Assembly (NCBI GenBank): GCA_030615705.1
Contig: JAUWYT010000003.1
Coordinates: 1-18,986 of the forward strand
Direction of reading: 5' to 3'
Length of the DNA stretch: 18,986 bases
Source: Chloroflexota bacterium
GTDB taxonomy: Bacteria > Chloroflexota > Anaerolineae > VGOG01
Shown: positions 7,389 through 16,505 of the stretch, piece by piece
How the letters are laid out: each line of letters starts with the position of its first letter
Position numbering within the stretch: position 1 is the first letter of the stretch
Made by a program: the position numbers and the translations under genes
Notes under the pieces: model-generated
Databases searched by the model: none
Told to the model about the DNA's origin: nothing
Seen by the model: the letters and a program-made list of their open reading frames with translations, nothing else

Positions 7389-7421
7389 TTGCTCAGCGGA
7401 CTCCCTGTTGGGAGCTGACAA
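7389..7421. repeat. Imperfect inverted repeat upstream of the ROK promoter
   Basis: CTCCC-TGTT-GGGAG forms a 5-base-pair core, flanked by CAG/CTG and TTG/CAA arms with small bulges. It lies between the tRNA terminator and the ROK promoter. No T-run or known motif is attached; the function is unknown. Apart from this, nothing is recognisable in 7345-7462. Confidence 0.3.
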
Positions 7422-7462
7422 ACATAAGCCCTATGGGGGAAGACCGCCCATTGTCCAGAAAA

Positions 7463-7493
7463 CAAGAATCCACCCCTTCAAGGTGGATTCTTG
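7463..7493 (-). terminator. Intrinsic terminator of the tRNA-Arg transcript
   Basis: A perfect 12-base-pair stem (CAAGAATCCACC against GGTGGATTCTTG) with a 7-base loop is followed on the minus strand by TTTTCT. It begins 15 bases after the encoded CCA end of the tRNA, so it should end that short transcript and insulate the ROK operon. Confidence 0.88.
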
Positions 7494-7508
7494 GCAAGCT
7501 GAGACCTT

Positions 7509-7585
7509 TGGCGCCCCTGGCAGGACTCGAACCTGCAGCCTGCTGATTCGAAGTCAGACGCTCTCTCCAATTGAGCTACAGGGGC
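7509..7585 (-). tRNA. tRNA-Arg, anticodon UCG, with encoded CCA end
   Basis: The minus strand folds as a complete cloverleaf. The acceptor GCCCCTG pairs with CAGGGGC, the D-stem is GCTC/GAGC with a TTGG-containing loop, and the anticodon loop is CTTCGAA (UCG at 34-36, reading CGA). The T-arm is GCAGG-TTCGAGT-CCTGC, followed by discriminator G73 and CCA at 7509-7511. The mature part is 74 bases plus CCA. One irregularity is a U27-C43 mismatch at the end of the anticodon stem, where tRNA-Arg usually has a U-A pair. It has its own promoter and terminator, independent of pyk and the ROK operon. Confidence 0.95.
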
Positions 7586-7596
7586 GCGGTAAATTC

Positions 7597-7625
7597 ATTG
7601 TAACACGGGGTGGAAGCGCTGTCAA
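7597..7625 (-). promoter_or_regulatory. Sigma-70 promoter for the tRNA-Arg gene
   Basis: TTGACA (7620-7625) and TACAAT (7597-7602) are spaced by 17 bases on the minus strand. The predicted start is about 5 bases before the mature tRNA 5' end. The promoter lies just beyond the pyk stop codon. Confidence 0.88.
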
Positions 7626-7633
7626 ACAAGAAA

Positions 7634-9061
7634 CTAGATGACATGCACCTTCATGATGTCCGTCGTGCCGGGGCCGCTGCCTGCCGCTCCAGCAGTGATA
7701 ACCACCACATCGCCCTGTTTTACCAGTCCATGCTCCTGAGCAGCCCTGACCGCACCAGCGATTATTTCATCGGTGCTCTCCGCGCGCCTCGAGAGCAGCG
7801 GACGAACCCCCCAATATAGGGCCAACTGGCACTGAACCATGCGACTGGGCGTAACAGCGATTATGGGACAGGGAGGACGATATTTGGAGATAACCCGGGC
7901 GGTGTGGCCTGAGACAGTGGGGGTGATGATTGCCGCTGCCCCCAGATCACAGGCCGTCTCACAGGTGGCACGGCTGACGGCGTCGGCAATGGAGGTCACC
8001 GGGCCAAGGGGCGGGCGGGGCCTACCTACACCTTCCAGTCCGCCTCGCTCAGCCTCCTCGGCGATCCTGACCATCGTCCGTAAGGCTTCAAGGGGATACT
8101 TACCCACCGCCGTCTCGCCAGAGAGCATGATGGCATCGGTGCCGTCCAAGATGGCATTGGCCACATCACTGGCTTCAGCCCTGGTCGGCCGCGGGTTACG
8201 CATCATCGAATCCAACATCTGGGTGGCGGTAATTACCGGCTTGCCCACGGCGTTGCATTTGGCAATAATCATCTTCTGCACTATGGGCACAACCTCCGGC
8301 GAGGTCTCGATCCCCAGGTCGCCGCGGGCCACCATGATCACGTCCGCCGCCTCGATGATCCGGTCAATGTCGTCCACAGCCTCCGGTTTCTCGATTTTGG
8401 CCACCACGGGCACAGGGCTGCCGAAGGCTGAGAGCTCCCTGATCATCTCCTTTAGCTCCTGCACCTCGCCTGAGTGGCGCACAAAGGAGAGGGCAACCCA
8501 ATCCACTTGTTGCTCCAACACAAAGCGCAAATCCTCACGGTCCTTATCGGTGATGGCCGGAATGGCGTGAGAGGCGCGGGGCAGGTTCATTCCCTTGTTG
8601 GACTTGAGCAAACCTCCGGTGATCACCCGACAGGCGATGTCCGTCTCCCCGGTGGAGAGGACCTCCAGCTCCAGCAGCCCGTCGTCAATGAGGATGCGAT
8701 CGCCGGGTTCCACGTCTCGGGGATGCTGGGCATACTGGACGGGCACCTCGCCGAGGCCTTCGCGACCTACAATGGGCCGCGTGGTCAGGATCACCTTGTC
8801 CCCAGAAACCAAAAGGACTCCCTCACCGTCCATCTCCCCGACCCGCAGCTTGGGCCCCTGGAGATCGGTCAAGATGGCTACAGGTTTTCCCACCTCGGCA
8901 GCCACGGCGCGAATGCGCTCGATGTTCTCGCCGTGATAGGATTGGCCGCCGTGGGCGAAGTTCAGGCGGGCCACGTCCATGCCGGCCAGCGTCAGCTCCC
9001 GCAGCAGCTCAGGGGCACGGCTGGCCGGTCCGATCGTACAAACGATCTTAGTGCGCAACAT
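7634..9061 (-). CDS. pyk: Pyruvate kinase (potassium-independent sequence type)
   Basis: A 475-residue cytoplasmic glycolytic enzyme converting phosphoenolpyruvate and ADP to pyruvate and ATP. Motifs are RLNFAHG (32-38), the active-site KIEKPEA (222-228, catalytic Lys222), VARGDLG (244-250), TATQMLDSM (278-286) and the nucleotide-site helix ending LSGETAVGKYP. An A-B-A barrel is followed by the allosteric C domain starting near SIADAVSRA. At the monovalent-cation site DLQGPKLR (66-73) has Leu, Gln and Lys where potassium-dependent enzymes have Thr, Lys and Glu. The usual Ser of RLNFSHG is Ala. Both point to an enzyme that does not need potassium. ATG 9061 has GAGGA 8-9 bases upstream. It follows the cold-shock gene by 55 bases with no promoter seen, so it is probably co-transcribed from gyrA. 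Confidence 0.97.
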   Translation of the reverse strand: MLRTKIVCTIGPASRAPELLRELTLAGMDVARLNFAHGGQSYHGENIERIRAVAAEVGKPVAILTDLQGPKLRVGEMDGEGVLLVSGDKVILTTRPIVGREGLGEVPVQYAQHPRDVEPGDRILIDDGLLELEVLSTGETDIACRVITGGLLKSNKGMNLPRASHAIPAITDKDREDLRFVLEQQVDWVALSFVRHSGEVQELKEMIRELSAFGSPVPVVAKIEKPEAVDDIDRIIEAADVIMVARGDLGIETSPEVVPIVQKMIIAKCNAVGKPVITATQMLDSMMRNPRPTRAEASDVANAILDGTDAIMLSGETAVGKYPLEALRTMVRIAEEAERGGLEGVGRPRPPLGPVTSIADAVSRATCETACDLGAAAIITPTVSGHTARVISKYRPPCPIIAVTPSRMVQCQLALYWGVRPLLSRRAESTDEIIAGAVRAAQEHGLVKQGDVVVITAGAAGSGPGTTDIMKVHVI

Positions 9062-9116
9062 TGGGCGCTTCCTCTAAGTCATGGGTATAGCAGGCAGGCC
9101 CAGCTCAACTGTGCTT

Positions 9117-9476
9117 TCATTCATCCGTCGGCAGGGGCACTACCTTGACCGCTTCGGGCCCTTTGGGGGTTTGTTCGATCTGGAACTCCACCTCCTGCCC
9201 GTCTTGCAGGGTACTGTAAGCCTCGAGGCCGGTCCGGTGAACGAAGATGTCCTCACCGTTGGCCTTGGTAATAAAGCCCCAGCCCTTGTTGGCGTCGAAC
9301 CATTTCACCCGTCCAATAAGCTTGACTCCAGGCTCTTCGGCAGCGCGGCAGCGAGGACAGAACTTGGGCTCGAACAACTCGGCACCTCGTTCGGCCATTT
9401 CCCGCTGCTCGGTGACGGTGAACACAAATTTGGACCCACATTGCTCACAAGTGAGCATCTTGTCTGTATGTTGCAT
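9117..9476 (-). CDS. Zinc-ribbon/cold-shock-domain fusion protein
   Basis: A 119-residue protein with two domains. Residues 8-45 form a small zinc-ribbon of the zf-trcl type, LTCEQCG...FCPRCR with ligands Cys10, Cys13, Cys40 and Cys43. Residues 52-115 form a cold-shock domain, GRVKWFDANKGWGFI then DIFVH, with RNP1 (64-69) and RNP2 (76-80) intact. Cold-shock domains bind single-stranded RNA or DNA and melt RNA structure; the added ribbon may give extra nucleic-acid or protein contacts. ATG 9476 is preceded by AGGAGG 4 bases upstream. It lies 58 bases after gyrA, with a REP-like hairpin in the gap. Ordinary bacterial Csp proteins are about 65-70 residues, so the fusion is clear. Confidence 0.93.
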   Translation of the reverse strand: MQHTDKMLTCEQCGSKFVFTVTEQREMAERGAELFEPKFCPRCRAAEEPGVKLIGRVKWFDANKGWGFITKANGEDIFVHRTGLEAYSTLQDGQEVEFQIEQTPKGPEAVKVVPLPTDE

Positions 9477-9497
9477 TTCGCCTCCTTACTTGAGCCG

Positions 9498-9540
9498 GAG
9501 CGAGCGCCCTCCGACAGGCTCAGGATGCCTGCGCTCACTC
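9498..9540 (-). repeat. REP-like hairpin at the gyrA stop, ahead of the cold-shock gene
   Basis: On the minus strand GAGTGAGCGC (9531-9540) pairs with GCGCTCGCTC (9498-9507) with one G-U pair. It encloses CATCCTGAGCCTGTCGGAGG, which resembles the CCTGAGC-TTGTCGAAGG palindrome repeated in many bacterial genomes (from memory). The gyrA TGA lies inside the arm. No T-run follows, so transcription probably continues into the cold-shock gene. It may stabilise or mark a processing site in the message. Confidence 0.55.
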
Positions 9541-12075
9541 GCCTGATATAGAACTACCTAGTTCTGCCCTCTCCACAAGGCAGACCACACCAGCTAAGCT
9601 GTCGCCACCCCGCAGCGACATCAGGATCCTGCCCTGAGTTGCGCGTCCCATGCGCGGCGCGCTGCGCACCCGCAACTTCTTGGTGGCCCCCTTGGCCGAG
9701 ACCAAAACCACCCAATCGCTGCCCTTGACCACGCAGCCGCCCACCAGATACCCCGTCTTCGATGATAGATTGGCCGTGACCAGCCCCGTACCGTAGCGTC
9801 TTTGGGTGGGATACTCGGCTAGAGATGTCCACTTGCCGTAGCCCGCGCTGGTGGCGACGAAGAGACTGCCCCTGCCCTGCACGACATCCATAGCCACCAC
9901 CCGGTCGCCTTCGCCCAGCTTAATGCCCATGACCCCGCCGGCCGGCAGCCCCATGGGTCGCACATTCTTCTCCGAGAATCGGATGGCCTGTCCCCTCCGC
10001 GTGACCAAAAGCACCTCCTGATCGCCCCAGGTTAAAGCGGCCCATCCTAACTCGTCACCATCGTCCACGCTCATCACGGTGAACTCACCGCCCCGACCAG
10101 CCAGGAAATCGGCCAGCGTCACCCGTTTGACCTTGCCTTCACAGGTAGCCAGGAACAGGCAGCCCTCCCCGATTTGCGTGGGGGGTTTCACCCCTACCGC
10201 AACAGGTAGCGCAAGAGCAGTGACGACCTTGTGACGCCGCCACAGGGACGTCATATCAGCCAGGTGCTGTCCCTCGCCAGTCTTGTCGGCCTCAGGTATC
10301 TGATGCACCGGCAAGGACGCAGCCCGCCCGTCGGCAGTGAACAGGAACAGCTCGTCGCGAGTGTTGGCCACAAACACCTTGTGAAGAGGGTGCTTGGCCC
10401 GTCGCCGGGCGGTCTTGATCCCCTCATCCAAGGGACGCCGTGAGACCAAACCATCACGGCTGATGACGATCAGCACGTCCTCGTCAGGCAAGAGATCTCG
10501 GGCAGTGAGTTCGACCTTCTCCCGTTCCACGATCTGAGTGCGCCGCGGGTCACTGTACTTGGCCTTAACCTCCTGTAGCTCTTCCCTGATCAAAGCCACG
10601 ATCTTCTTGGGGCTGCGCAGGATGCTCTTCAACTCACGGATGAGTTTAAGCTTTTCCTTATGCTCCTCCTCTATCTTCCTGCGTTCCAGGGCAGCCACCC
10701 GCCGCAGAGGCATATCCAAGATAGCCTGAGCCTGTGCTTCGGTCAGCTTGAACTTGCGGCGCAGGTTTCTGCGAGCCGTATCAGCCGTGCGGGACCGGCG
10801 GATAGTGGAGATGACCTCATCTAGGTTAGTCAAGGCTGTCAGCAATCCTTCCAACACGTGGGCTCGCTCACGTGCCCCCTCCAGCTCATAGCGACTGCGG
10901 CGGGTGACGATCTCATGACGGTGGTCAAGGTAATGCTGCAAGGCCCTCTTGAGGGAAAGCAAACGGGGCTCGCCATCCACCAAGGCCAGCATGATAATGC
11001 TAAAAGTGCTCTGCATAGGCGTCAGCCGAAAGAGCTCAGCTAACACCTCCCGGGGCTCTACAGTTCGGGTCAACTCAACGCAAAGACGCATCCCCTGGCG
11101 ATCCGACTCGTCCCTGAGGTCTGTAATACCCTCCAGGCGGCCGTCACGAACCAGTTCGGCCACTCGCTCGATGAGGTTACCCTTGCTAGTCTGATACGGC
11201 AACTCTGTGACCACGATGCGATGGCGATTGCGGCTCATCTCCTCGATGTGAGCCTTGGCCTGGACAGTGATACGTCCTCTTCCCACTGCGTAGGCGCTGC
11301 GGATGGCGTCCACGCCTCGACTGAGCCCTCGGCCTGAGGCTCGGCCCGAAGGCTCGGCCAAGTCTTCGGCACCGTTCCCTTCGGCTGGTCGGTAGCGATA
11401 GACGACTCCACCGGTGGGGAAGTCAGGTCCTTTGATGAATCGCATTAGCTCCTCGATGGTAACCTGGTCTAGCTTCCTAGCATGGTCTATCATATAGATC
11501 AGAGCATCGCAAACCTCCCCCAGATTATGAGGTGGAATGCTAGTGGACATGGCTACTGCGATACCTGAGCTGCCGTTGATCAACAGATTGGGAATGCTGG
11601 CCGGCAAAATCATTGGCTCTTGCAGGGTGCCATCGAAGTTCTCAGTGAAATCCACGGTCTCCTTATCAATGTCGTTTAGCATCTCTGTGGCCGTAGAGGT
11701 CAGCCGAGCTTCAGTGTAGCGCATAGCCGCCGGCGGGTCGCCGTCCACGCTGCCGAAGTTGCCCTGGCCATCCACCAGCATGCAGCGCATGGAGAAGTCC
11801 TGGGCCATGCGGGCCATGGCATCGTAGACAGCCGCGTCCCCGTGAGGGTGGTACTTGCCCAACACCTCGCCCACGATGCGGGCGCTCTTCTTGTGGGGTT
11901 TATCGTGGTGGAGGCCCATATCGTGCATGGCGTAGAGAATGCGGCGATGCACCGGCTTCAGGCCGTCGCGGGCATCGGGCAAGGCCCGGGCCACGATCAC
12001 GCTCATAGCGTAATCGAGATAGGCCTCCTGCATCTGGCGGCCGATATCTACCTGGCGGACTGTTCCGATTTCCAT
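9535..12075 (-). CDS. gyrA: DNA gyrase subunit A (type IIA topoisomerase breakage-reunion subunit)
   Basis: An 846-residue protein. The N-terminus [20 protein letters not shown] leads into the winged-helix breakage domain with catalytic Tyr120 ([10 protein letters not shown]). The quinolone-region sequence [13 protein letters not shown] (73-85) has Ala81 where E. coli has Ser83. A proline/glycine/glutamate-rich insertion of about 25 residues (about 227-256) lies between GGVVY and [11 protein letters not shown]. The coiled-coil tower follows, then a C-terminal pinwheel (about 525-835). The GyrA box at 758-764 reads QRRYGTG in place of QRRGGKG. I chose ATG 12075 because AAAGGGAG lies 8 bases upstream; reading on to 12195 would extend through the promoter. 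With GyrB it would introduce negative supercoils; the altered box leaves a Topo IV-like activity possible. It has its own promoter after the rpoC terminator. Confidence 0.95.
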   Translation of the reverse strand: MEIGTVRQVDIGRQMQEAYLDYAMSVIVARALPDARDGLKPVHRRILYAMHDMGLHHDKPHKKSARIVGEVLGKYHPHGDAAVYDAMARMAQDFSMRCMLVDGQGNFGSVDGDPPAAMRYTEARLTSTATEMLNDIDKETVDFTENFDGTLQEPMILPASIPNLLINGSSGIAVAMSTSIPPHNLGEVCDALIYMIDHARKLDQVTIEELMRFIKGPDFPTGGVVYRYRPAEGNGAEDLAEPSGRASGRGLSRGVDAIRSAYAVGRGRITVQAKAHIEEMSRNRHRIVVTELPYQTSKGNLIERVAELVRDGRLEGITDLRDESDRQGMRLCVELTRTVEPREVLAELFRLTPMQSTFSIIMLALVDGEPRLLSLKRALQHYLDHRHEIVTRRSRYELEGARERAHVLEGLLTALTNLDEVISTIRRSRTADTARRNLRRKFKLTEAQAQAILDMPLRRVAALERRKIEEEHKEKLKLIRELKSILRSPKKIVALIREELQEVKAKYSDPRRTQIVEREKVELTARDLLPDEDVLIVISRDGLVSRRPLDEGIKTARRRAKHPLHKVFVANTRDELFLFTADGRAASLPVHQIPEADKTGEGQHLADMTSLWRRHKVVTALALPVAVGVKPPTQIGEGCLFLATCEGKVKRVTLADFLAGRGGEFTVMSVDDGDELGWAALTWGDQEVLLVTRRGQAIRFSEKNVRPMGLPAGGVMGIKLGEGDRVVAMDVVQGRGSLFVATSAGYGKWTSLAEYPTQRRYGTGLVTANLSSKTGYLVGGCVVKGSDWVVLVSAKGATKKLRVRSAPRMGRATQGRILMSLRGGDSLAGVVCLVERAELGSSISGE

Positions 12076-12132
12076 AAAAGATGCTCCCTTTCTGATCAGC
12101 GTTCCCAAATTCCGTTCAGGCGCAGTAAATCT

Positions 12133-12161
12133 ACTATACGCCATTTCCAGGCTTTTGTCAA
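12133..12161 (-). promoter_or_regulatory. Sigma-70 promoter for gyrA and probably the genes after it
   Basis: On the minus strand TTGACA (12156-12161) and TATAGT (12133-12138) are 17 bases apart. The start near 12126 gives a leader of about 50 bases before the gyrA ATG. The -35 box directly adjoins the T-run of the rpoC terminator. Confidence 0.9.
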
Positions 12162-12163
12162 AC

Positions 12164-12199
12164 AAAAAGGCGGTGACCGAATCAAACTCGATCACCGCC
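12164..12199 (-). terminator. Intrinsic terminator of rpoC
   Basis: GGCGGTGA pairs with TCACCGCC, and the stem can extend inward by a U-G pair and three more pairs, for about 12 pairs in total. It is followed on the minus strand by TTTTTGTTT. It starts 24 bases beyond the rpoC stop and ends that transcription unit. Confidence 0.92.
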
Positions 12200-12222
12200 C
12201 TCCCCTCTGAAGCGGCCTCTTA

Positions 12223-15200
12223 TTATGACGAGCTCGCAACCAGAGGCAACTCGGCTGCCTCCACTTGCGGGATGGTCGGTTCCTCGGCACCTTCCTCCCT
12301 AACCAATGCTAATTCCACATCCTCATAAGTCTCTGAAGCGATTTCGCCCTCATGTCCAAGCTGGCCCCGGAAACCCGTTCCCGCCGGGATCAGCTTGCCG
12401 ATGATGACGTTCGCTTTGAGGCCGTAAAGATCGTCCTGCTTGCCCTCGATGGCCGCACCAGCCAGAACTCTGATGGTATGTTGGAAGGAGGCTGCCGAAA
12501 GGAAGCTGTCGGTGTTGAGGGCGGCCTTGCTGATACCCAAAAGGACCGGTTGAGCTGTAGCTTGGCGGCCACCTTCGGCAGCCACTTTAGCGTTGACCTC
12601 GGCGAAGGCCAAGCGGTTCACAAGCTCCCCTGACAGGAACTCGGTATCGCCCGAAGAGGTTACCTGCACCTTGCTCAGCAGCTTGCTGATGATTGTCTCG
12701 AGGTGCTTATCGTTGATGCTCACCCCCTGAGAGCAGTAGACCTTCTGAATCTCCGAGAGTAGGTAGAGCTGGGTGGCCTCCCGTCCTAGGATACGCAGGA
12801 TGCGATGGGGGTTCCTGGAGCCCTCCGTCAACTGCTGACCAGCCTTCACCCGATCGCCCTCACTTGCGGTCAGCCGTGCCGCTGAGGGCACATCATACTC
12901 TCGCTCCTCTCGCCTCTCGTAGACTACTGTGACATGGCGGCCCTCCCGCAAGACCCGTCCCCCCTTCTTGGCAACTTTCTTCTTCTTACCACGGCTAGCG
13001 ATAGGCGCTCCATCGGCTATCTCATCGCCATCCTCAACCAGGATCTTCCAGCCCCGCACGATGTCATACTCGTCGCGTAAAAGCTCACTATCGACGACCT
13101 TGATGTAGCGCATCCCCTCCGCGCGCCGGATCTCCACGATCCCATCGATGTCGGCCATGAGGGCCTCGCCTTTAGGGCTCTTGCGGGCCTCAAAAAGCTC
13201 CTCCACCCGTGGCAGGCCGTGAGTGATGTCCCTACCTAAGGCCACTCCGCCAGTGTGGAAGGTGCGCAAGGTAAGCTGGGTGCCCGGCTCACCGATGGAT
13301 TGAGCAGCCACGATGCCCACCGCGGCCCCTACTTCGACCATCTTCCCCCGGCCCAGGTCCCGCCCGTAACACTTGGCGCAGAGGCCGTACCTAAGCTGGC
13401 AGGTCATGGGCGACCGAACATAGACCTCCTCGATGCCAGCCGCCTGGATCGCCTCCACCTCTTCCTCCTCGATCATCTCCCCGGTGGAGACTATGATCTC
13501 ACCAGTGTCAGGGTTGGCAATTATCTCCGCTGCGACCCGGCCCAAGATACGCTCTCCCAAAGCCTGGCCACCTACATCGTCCGATTTCCTAATCCAAATG
13601 CCGCTTCTAGTACCACAGTCCTCGGCATTAGTTATCACGTCCTGAGCCGCGTCAACCAGCCGCCGAGTGAGGTAGCCGGCGTCGGCGGTGCGCAGGGCGG
13701 TATCGGCCAAGCCCTTGCGCGCCCCGTGGGTAGAGATGAAGTACTCCAACGTTGACAGGCCCTCCCGAAAGTTGGAAAGGATGGGCAGGGCGATGATCCG
13801 CCCCGAGGGGTCAGCCATCAGGCCTCGCATTCCCGCCAGTTGTCGGATGGGCTGGAAGCCGCCCTTAGTGGCCCCCGAGAAAGCCATCATGTAGATGTCG
13901 CCATGAGGGTCCAAAGCTTTAGCCACGGCCTCGGTGACGTCATCAGTGGCCCTGGTCCAGATCTCGATGGTCTTGGTGTACTGCTCGTCCTCAGTGAGGA
14001 GGCCCCGGCGATACTGGCGCTCCACCTCGCTGACCTGCTTGGACGCCTGCTCGACTATTCCGTTCTTGGCCTCGGGCACGATCAGGTCAGAGATGGCGAT
14101 AGTCGCGCCTGACCGGGTGGCATACTTGAAGCCGATGGCCTTGATCTTGTCCACAAGCTCGCCGGTCGCCTCTAGGCCGAGCTTTTGATAGCATTTGGCC
14201 ACCAAATCCTTGAGCTGCCCTTTGTCCAAAACCTCGTTCACGAAACGCAGTTCATCAGGCAGGATCTGGTTGAAAATAGCCCGGCCGACCGTAGTCTCCA
14301 CAGGGTGTTTCCTGGTCGTGCGCCGCTCTCGCACATGCAAAACTTTGATCCTGGCATGAAGGTCAACCTTTCCCAACTCATAAGCTAGGGAGACCTCATC
14401 AAGGTTGGTGAATACCTTGCCCTCGCTTCGACAGCCCTCTTCCTCCATGGTCAGGTAATAGCAGCCCAAAAGCATGTCCTTGGTGGGCCCCACGATGGGC
14501 TCGCCATTGGCCGGCTTGAGCGGGTTCTGAGTGGATAGCATGAGCTTTCGTGCCTCTTCCACGGCAGCCTTGGAGAGAGGCACGTGCACGGCCATTTGGT
14601 CGCCGTCGAAATCGGCGCCAAAGGCGGTGCAGACCAAGGGATGGATCTGGATGGCCTTGCCATCCACCAGGACAGGCTCGAAGGCCTGGATGCTCAGGCG
14701 GTGCAGGGTAGGGGCTCGATTGAGCAATACTGGCCGCTCCTTGACCACCTCTTCCAGGATCTCCCAAACCTCGGGACGTTCCCGCTCGATGATCCGCTTA
14801 GCCCCCTTGACGTTGTTGGCATAGTTGTATTCCACCAACTTGCCGATCACAAAAGGACGATAGAGCTCTAAAGCCATGCTTCTGGGCAGGCCGCACTGGT
14901 GTAGCCTCAGCTCCGGGCCGACGATAATCACCGAGCGACCTGAGTAGTCCACACGTTTGCCCAGAAGGTTACGGCGGAAGCGTCCTTTCTTGCCCTTGAG
15001 CATGTCCGAGAGGGATTTCAATTCCCGTTGGCCACGCCGGGACAGCGCCTTGCCTCGGTAGCTGTTGTCAATAAGGGAGTCAACCGCTTCCTGGAGCATG
15101 CGCTTCTCATTGCGCACAATGACGTCAGGGGCCCCCAATTCCAGGAGACGCTTGAGACGGTTATTGCGGTTGATCACCCGCCGATAGAGGTCGTTCAGGT

Positions 15201-16491
15201 CACTAGTAGCGAAGCGGCCTCCGTCCAACTGGACCATGGGCCTAAGGTCTGGCGGAATGACAGGCAGCACGGTCAGGATCATCCACTCGGGCCGGTTGCC
15301 CGATTTTCGCAGAGCCTCCACCACCTGCAACCTTTTGACCGCCCTCTTGCGGCGCTGTTTTGAACGGCTGGAACGGACCTCGGCCCACAACTCCTTGGCC
15401 ATGACGTCCAAATCCATCGCCTTGAGCATCTCATAGAAGGCCTCAGCCCCCATGCCAGCCTTAAAGACCTGGCCCCATTTGGCCTTCAGTTCCCGGTAGC
15501 GGGCCTCGTCCAGGAACTGCCTCTGGGCCAGATCCATTAGCTCCTCGCGATCAGCCTCCGTCTTTTCCTTTACAATCCCTATCTCCGGAGCCAACTTCGC
15601 TTGAAGGCTCTCGATCTCCTGCTCCAAAGCATGGTGCAGGTCCACGATCTCGGCCTCCACCAAGGTTTTGTTCCGCTCCTGTTCGCCTCTGATCGGAGCC
15701 TCGATCTCGCTCAACTTCTCCTGCACGGCCTTATTCAAAAGAACCAAAGGCTCCCGGCCCACCACCTCGCCCTTCTCGACGATGGTCTTCCCTGTGGGCG
15801 AGAAGATCAGAGGAACCCGCACTTTCTTACCCTGGCGGGCCTCTACCTTCGCTTGCAGGGTCTGAGCCTCTTTCATGATCCCTTCGGTGGCTGCGGACAG
15901 CTCCTCCTCCAGACGCTGATGAGTGGCCTGCCGAATCTCCTCCAGTTTCTCGACTTTCTCAGCCACCTTCTGCTCTAGCTCATCAATTTGCTCTTGGGTC
16001 TCCTTCTCCAGGCGAGCCTGTTCCAGGGCCAATTCCTCTTCGAGGCCATGCAAGGCTTTCTGCTGCGCTTCCTCGTCGATCTCGGTGATGATGTACTGAG
16101 CAAAGTAGAGGACCCGATCCAGGTTTCGCCGCGAGATGTCCAGCAGCAGCCCCAAGTGGCTGGGCACGCGCCGCGTATACCAGACGTGGCCCACCGGAGC
16201 CGCCAAGTCGATGTGCCCCATGCGCTCCCGCCGGACCGAAGAGCGGGTTACCTCCACCCCACATTTATCGCAGACTATGCCCTTGTAGCGCACGTTCTTG
16301 TACTTGCCGCAGTAGCATTGCCAATCTCTGCTAGGCCCGAAGATAGCCTCGCAGAAGAGGCCATCCTTCTCGGGCCTTAGCCGGCGGTAGTTGATGGTCT
16401 CCGGCTTGGTAACCTGGCCATAGGACCAGGAACGTATCTCCTCTGGCGAAGCCAGGCTAATGCGCAAAGCGCTGAAATCTTTTACCTCCAA
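12223..16491 (-). CDS. rpoC: DNA-directed RNA polymerase subunit beta'
   Basis: A 1422-residue beta' subunit, part of the RNA polymerase active centre. Zinc site 1 is Cys59, Cys61, Cys74 and Cys77. The catalytic magnesium loop is [12 protein letters not shown] (625-636, Asp627/629/631); the residue before ADFDGDQ is Gly where Asn is nearly universal. The trigger-loop region ([20 protein letters not shown]) has no large insertion. Zinc site 2 runs from CGTRSG to [11 protein letters not shown]. Residues about 139-328 are a lineage-type insertion: two long charged coiled coils around a small beta module ([20 protein letters not shown]). The start is TTG 16491 with AGGAGG 7 bases upstream. No rpoB precedes it; the neighbour 40 bases upstream is a tyrosine recombinase. 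I see no convincing promoter in the gap, so transcription probably comes through the recombinase gene. Confidence 0.98.
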   Translation of the reverse strand: MEVKDFSALRISLASPEEIRSWSYGQVTKPETINYRRLRPEKDGLFCEAIFGPSRDWQCYCGKYKNVRYKGIVCDKCGVEVTRSSVRRERMGHIDLAAPVGHVWYTRRVPSHLGLLLDISRRNLDRVLYFAQYIITEIDEEAQQKALHGLEEELALEQARLEKETQEQIDELEQKVAEKVEKLEEIRQATHQRLEEELSAATEGIMKEAQTLQAKVEARQGKKVRVPLIFSPTGKTIVEKGEVVGREPLVLLNKAVQEKLSEIEAPIRGEQERNKTLVEAEIVDLHHALEQEIESLQAKLAPEIGIVKEKTEADREELMDLAQRQFLDEARYRELKAKWGQVFKAGMGAEAFYEMLKAMDLDVMAKELWAEVRSSRSKQRRKRAVKRLQVVEALRKSGNRPEWMILTVLPVIPPDLRPMVQLDGGRFATSDLNDLYRRVINRNNRLKRLLELGAPDVIVRNEKRMLQEAVDSLIDNSYRGKALSRRGQRELKSLSDMLKGKKGRFRRNLLGKRVDYSGRSVIIVGPELRLHQCGLPRSMALELYRPFVIGKLVEYNYANNVKGAKRIIERERPEVWEILEEVVKERPVLLNRAPTLHRLSIQAFEPVLVDGKAIQIHPLVCTAFGADFDGDQMAVHVPLSKAAVEEARKLMLSTQNPLKPANGEPIVGPTKDMLLGCYYLTMEEEGCRSEGKVFTNLDEVSLAYELGKVDLHARIKVLHVRERRTTRKHPVETTVGRAIFNQILPDELRFVNEVLDKGQLKDLVAKCYQKLGLEATGELVDKIKAIGFKYATRSGATIAISDLIVPEAKNGIVEQASKQVSEVERQYRRGLLTEDEQYTKTIEIWTRATDDVTEAVAKALDPHGDIYMMAFSGATKGGFQPIRQLAGMRGLMADPSGRIIALPILSNFREGLSTLEYFISTHGARKGLADTALRTADAGYLTRRLVDAAQDVITNAEDCGTRSGIWIRKSDDVGGQALGERILGRVAAEIIANPDTGEIIVSTGEMIEEEEVEAIQAAGIEEVYVRSPMTCQLRYGLCAKCYGRDLGRGKMVEVGAAVGIVAAQSIGEPGTQLTLRTFHTGGVALGRDITHGLPRVEELFEARKSPKGEALMADIDGIVEIRRAEGMRYIKVVDSELLRDEYDIVRGWKILVEDGDEIADGAPIASRGKKKKVAKKGGRVLREGRHVTVVYERREEREYDVPSAARLTASEGDRVKAGQQLTEGSRNPHRILRILGREATQLYLLSEIQKVYCSQGVSINDKHLETIISKLLSKVQVTSSGDTEFLSGELVNRLAFAEVNAKVAAEGGRQATAQPVLLGISKAALNTDSFLSAASFQHTIRVLAGAAIEGKQDDLYGLKANVIIGKLIPAGTGFRGQLGHEGEIASETYEDVELALVREEGAEEPTIPQVEAAELPLVASSS

Positions 16492-16505
16492 GGTATCCCC
16501 TCCTA

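Noticed and set aside
12076..12195. Extension of GyrA by 40 residues to 12195
   Set aside because: It would pass through the consensus promoter and the rpoC terminator. The conserved GyrA N-terminus starts at 12075 with a good ribosome site.
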